Position numbers and translations under genes: made by a program. The notes under the pieces were generated by a model. It saw only the letters and a program-made list of their open reading frames with translations, had not been told where the DNA came from and did not search any database. From NCBI GenBank assembly GCA_030635485.1, contig DAOVYS010000032.1:1-16216 (forward strand): a stretch of 16,216 bases of DNA. Reading direction: 5' to 3'. The stretch's first letter is position 1, and each line of letters starts with the position of its first letter. This stretch comes from Pseudomonadota bacterium. Lineage in GTDB: Bacteria > Desulfobacterota > Desulfobulbia > Desulfobulbales > DAOVYS01. Below, one piece after another: positions 14,664-16,216 of this stretch.

Positions 14664-15653
14664 ATGGGACCTGTTGTTCTTGTAACCGGCGCTGCCGGAT
14701 TCATAGGCCTTCATATGTGCCGCCGCCTGAAAGAGCGCTCCATCAGGGTCAGGGCCTTGCTGCGTTCTGATTTTTCCGGGCCCTGGGATGAATCCGTCGT
14801 CTGCAGGCTGGGCGAGGAGTCTCTTCCACAAGGGCTTATGGATGGAATCGATACGGTTTTTCATCTTGCCGGGGTTGCGCATTCCTTTAAGCCCGCACAA
14901 GAGATGGAGCATGTTTACTGGAATGTGAATCTCAAAGCAACTGAGGCGCTTCTTAGAATGGCCGGTGAGGCACAAGTTAAAAGCTTTATCTTTTTCAGCA
15001 GCATAAAGGCAATGGCCGAGCCGGGCGACAGGTGCGTGGATGAGAAATGGGACGCGATTCCCGATGATGTCTATGGCCGATCTAAAAGGGAGGCGGAACA
15101 ACGGGTTCTCGCTGCCGGTGAATCGGGTCAACTGCATGTTTGCAATTTGAGGCCTGTCCTGGTATATGGTCCGGGCGTAAAGGGCAATCTTTTGCGCATG
15201 ATGAAAGCAATTGACAACAACAGGTTTCCTCCCGTGCCGGAGACCGGCAATAGGCGCTCTCTGGTGCATGTTGATGATCTGATTCAGGCAGCGTTTCTTT
15301 CAGCGGAAAATGAAGATGCCAACCAAAGGACATATATAGTGACCGGTGCCGGGGATTACTCGACCCACGAACTTTATCAGTGCATGTGCACAGCATTCGG
15401 AAAACGGGCGGTGCAATGGACAGTGCCTGCCGGAATATTTCGGCTTACCGGGCATGCGGGGGATCTGATCAGCCGGATCATGGGCAGACCGTTTCTAATG
15501 AACACCGAGGCCGTGGACCGTCTGCTCGGTTCGGCCTGCTATTCCTGTGACAGGATCAGGAAAGAACTCGGCTATGCTCCCAAGCGGGATTTTTTGTCAG
15601 CGATTGGCGAGATGGTAGAATGGTACCGCAAGCCGTCTAAAGGGGCGGGATGA
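14664..15653 (+). CDS. NAD-dependent epimerase/dehydratase (extended SDR, WbpV-like reductase)
   Basis: A 329-residue extended short-chain dehydrogenase acting on a nucleotide sugar. VTGAAGFIG (7-15) is the NAD(P)-binding glycine motif; FHLAGVAH (66-73), FFSSIKA (110-116) and the Y137-x3-K141 pair in VYGRSKREAE complete the active site. NLRPVLVYGPG and the later substrate part fit the family of UDP-4-keto-6-deoxy-sugar reductases typified by WbpV. This gene is followed, with a four-base overlap, by a WbpL/WecA-type transferase, the same pairing as wbpV-wbpL of Pseudomonas O-antigen clusters. The product may therefore be UDP-QuiNAc or UDP-FucNAc, which the next enzyme would load onto the lipid. 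No good ribosome site precedes the ATG, perhaps because of the tandem repeat just upstream. Confidence 0.9.
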   Translation: MGPVVLVTGAAGFIGLHMCRRLKERSIRVRALLRSDFSGPWDESVVCRLGEESLPQGLMDGIDTVFHLAGVAHSFKPAQEMEHVYWNVNLKATEALLRMAGEAQVKSFIFFSSIKAMAEPGDRCVDEKWDAIPDDVYGRSKREAEQRVLAAGESGQLHVCNLRPVLVYGPGVKGNLLRMMKAIDNNRFPPVPETGNRRSLVHVDDLIQAAFLSAENEDANQRTYIVTGAGDYSTHELYQCMCTAFGKRAVQWTVPAGIFRLTGHAGDLISRIMGRPFLMNTEAVDRLLGSACYSCDRIRKELGYAPKRDFLSAIGEMVEWYRKPSKGAG

Positions 15654-16216
15654 TCTGGATTTTTTCTGTTTCAGCCTTTCTTGTCTCCGCATTTCTGAGC
15701 CGTATGATAGCGCGGCCCTCCTCCCGCATTTCGGTAATGGATAAGCCGAACGAACGTTCGCTTCATGAAGAGCCGGTTCCCAGCGGAGGAGGAATCGCAA
15801 TCTTTGCCGCATTTTTTTTGTGTGGAACAACTGCCGTAATCACGTTGGGGTTACAGTTCAGAGAGGCGGGATGGCTGTCTGTTGTAACATTTTTTCTTGC
15901 AGTAGTCTCATATCTGGATGACCGGGGAGGGGTGGCAGTAAGATATCGTCTTATGGTCCATTTTGCCGTTGCAGCCATGTTGGTGTTTGCCGGATTTCTC
16001 CCTTGCCTGTATCAGCTGCCCGGCCTTTTGTGGCAACCCTCATCCGTGATATCCGCCGCAATATGCATGGTTTTTGTCGTCTGGTTGACCAATCTGTATA
16101 ATTTTATGGACGGCATGGACGGGTTTGCCGGAGGAATGGCGGTCTGCGGGTTTGGTTTCATGGCCTATTTCGGTTTTGCCGCGGACGCTCAGCCATTTTT
16201 TGTAGTTTCATTGTTA
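15650..16216 (+). CDS. Polyprenyl-phosphate sugar-1-phosphate transferase (WecA/WbpL/MraY family), 3' end cut off
   Basis: The first 189 codons of an inner-membrane enzyme that starts glycan assembly by moving a HexNAc-1-phosphate from a UDP-sugar to undecaprenyl phosphate. It runs off the right edge still in frame. The first helix is followed by the cytoplasmic segment DKPNERSLHEEPVPSGGG, then helices, the acid motif SYLDDRGGVAVRYR, and NLYNFMDGMDGFAGG, all typical of the WecA/WbpL group. Its ATG overlaps the stop of the reductase (ATGA, 15650-15653) and is preceded by AGGGG. It would load the sugar made by that reductase. The full family length is about 330-350 residues, so nearly half is missing here. 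Confidence 0.93.
   Translation, partial: MIWIFSVSAFLVSAFLSRMIARPSSRISVMDKPNERSLHEEPVPSGGGIAIFAAFFLCGTTAVITLGLQFREAGWLSVVTFFLAVVSYLDDRGGVAVRYRLMVHFAVAAMLVFAGFLPCLYQLPGLLWQPSSVISAAICMVFVVWLTNLYNFMDGMDGFAGGMAVCGFGFMAYFGFAADAQPFFVVSLL

Noticed and set aside
14640..15269. 209-codon open frame antisense to the reductase gene
   Set aside because: It is fully antisense to a clear SDR gene, and its translation shows no family motif and is rich in His, Arg and Pro as expected of a shadow frame.
1..16216. CRISPR array, transposase, phage or tRNA genes
   Set aside because: No regularly spaced repeats, transposase motifs, integrase or tRNA-like cloverleaf were seen on either strand.

Overview
The window is an accessory surface-glycan (O-antigen, capsule or exopolysaccharide) locus of a Gram-negative bacterium. 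No marker gene fixes the species. MsbA-type exporters, a WecA/WbpL-type initiating transferase, an amidotransferase and EPS-type regulation are compatible with a Desulfobacterota-like genome, but that is a guess. There is no rRNA, tRNA, transposase or CRISPR array, and no gene-free stretch longer than about 150 bases.

Left block (1-9850, minus strand, read right to left): a tightly packed operon of nine genes. In transcription order they are an MsbA-like ABC exporter, a GT-B-like transferase, a DHDPS/N-acetylneuraminate-lyase-family aldolase, a HAD phosphatase, a DRE-TIM (HMG-CoA-lyase-like) aldolase fused to a GT42/DUF115-like C-terminal domain, a CMP-sugar (NeuA/KdsB-like) cytidylyltransferase, a second MsbA-like exporter, a ParB/SerK-fold protein, and a truncated kinase-like protein whose catalytic Asp and metal-binding Asn look exchanged. 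Several junctions are ATGA or TGATG overlaps. My reading is a self-contained module that makes, activates, transfers and exports an unusual 2-keto-3-deoxy (ulosonic) acid. It would use pyruvate aldolases, because no PEP-dependent NeuB-type synthase is visible here.

Centre (9851-11522): a divergent promoter region, an AT-rich gene for a membrane protein of unknown function with conserved polar motifs (plus strand), and a convergent winged-helix regulator (minus strand). The regulator has a Rossmann-like C-terminal domain. A perfect 29-bp palindrome sits over its start codon and probable promoter, a strong candidate for an autoregulatory operator.

Right block (11523-16216, plus strand, visibly more GC-rich): a GT4 glycosyltransferase, a glutamine-hydrolysing asparagine synthase with a forced TTG start, a short tandem repeat, a WbpV-like nucleotide-sugar reductase/epimerase, and the 5' part of a WecA/WbpL-type polyprenyl-phosphate sugar-1-phosphate transferase. 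This is the usual end of a heteropolysaccharide cluster, where the lipid-linked repeat is started, extended and modified.

Most notable are the aldolase/sialyltransferase-like fusion beside a CMP-sugar synthetase, the kinase-like protein with exchanged residues next to a ParB/SerK-like protein, the exporter gene with no ordinary start codon, and the operator palindrome.
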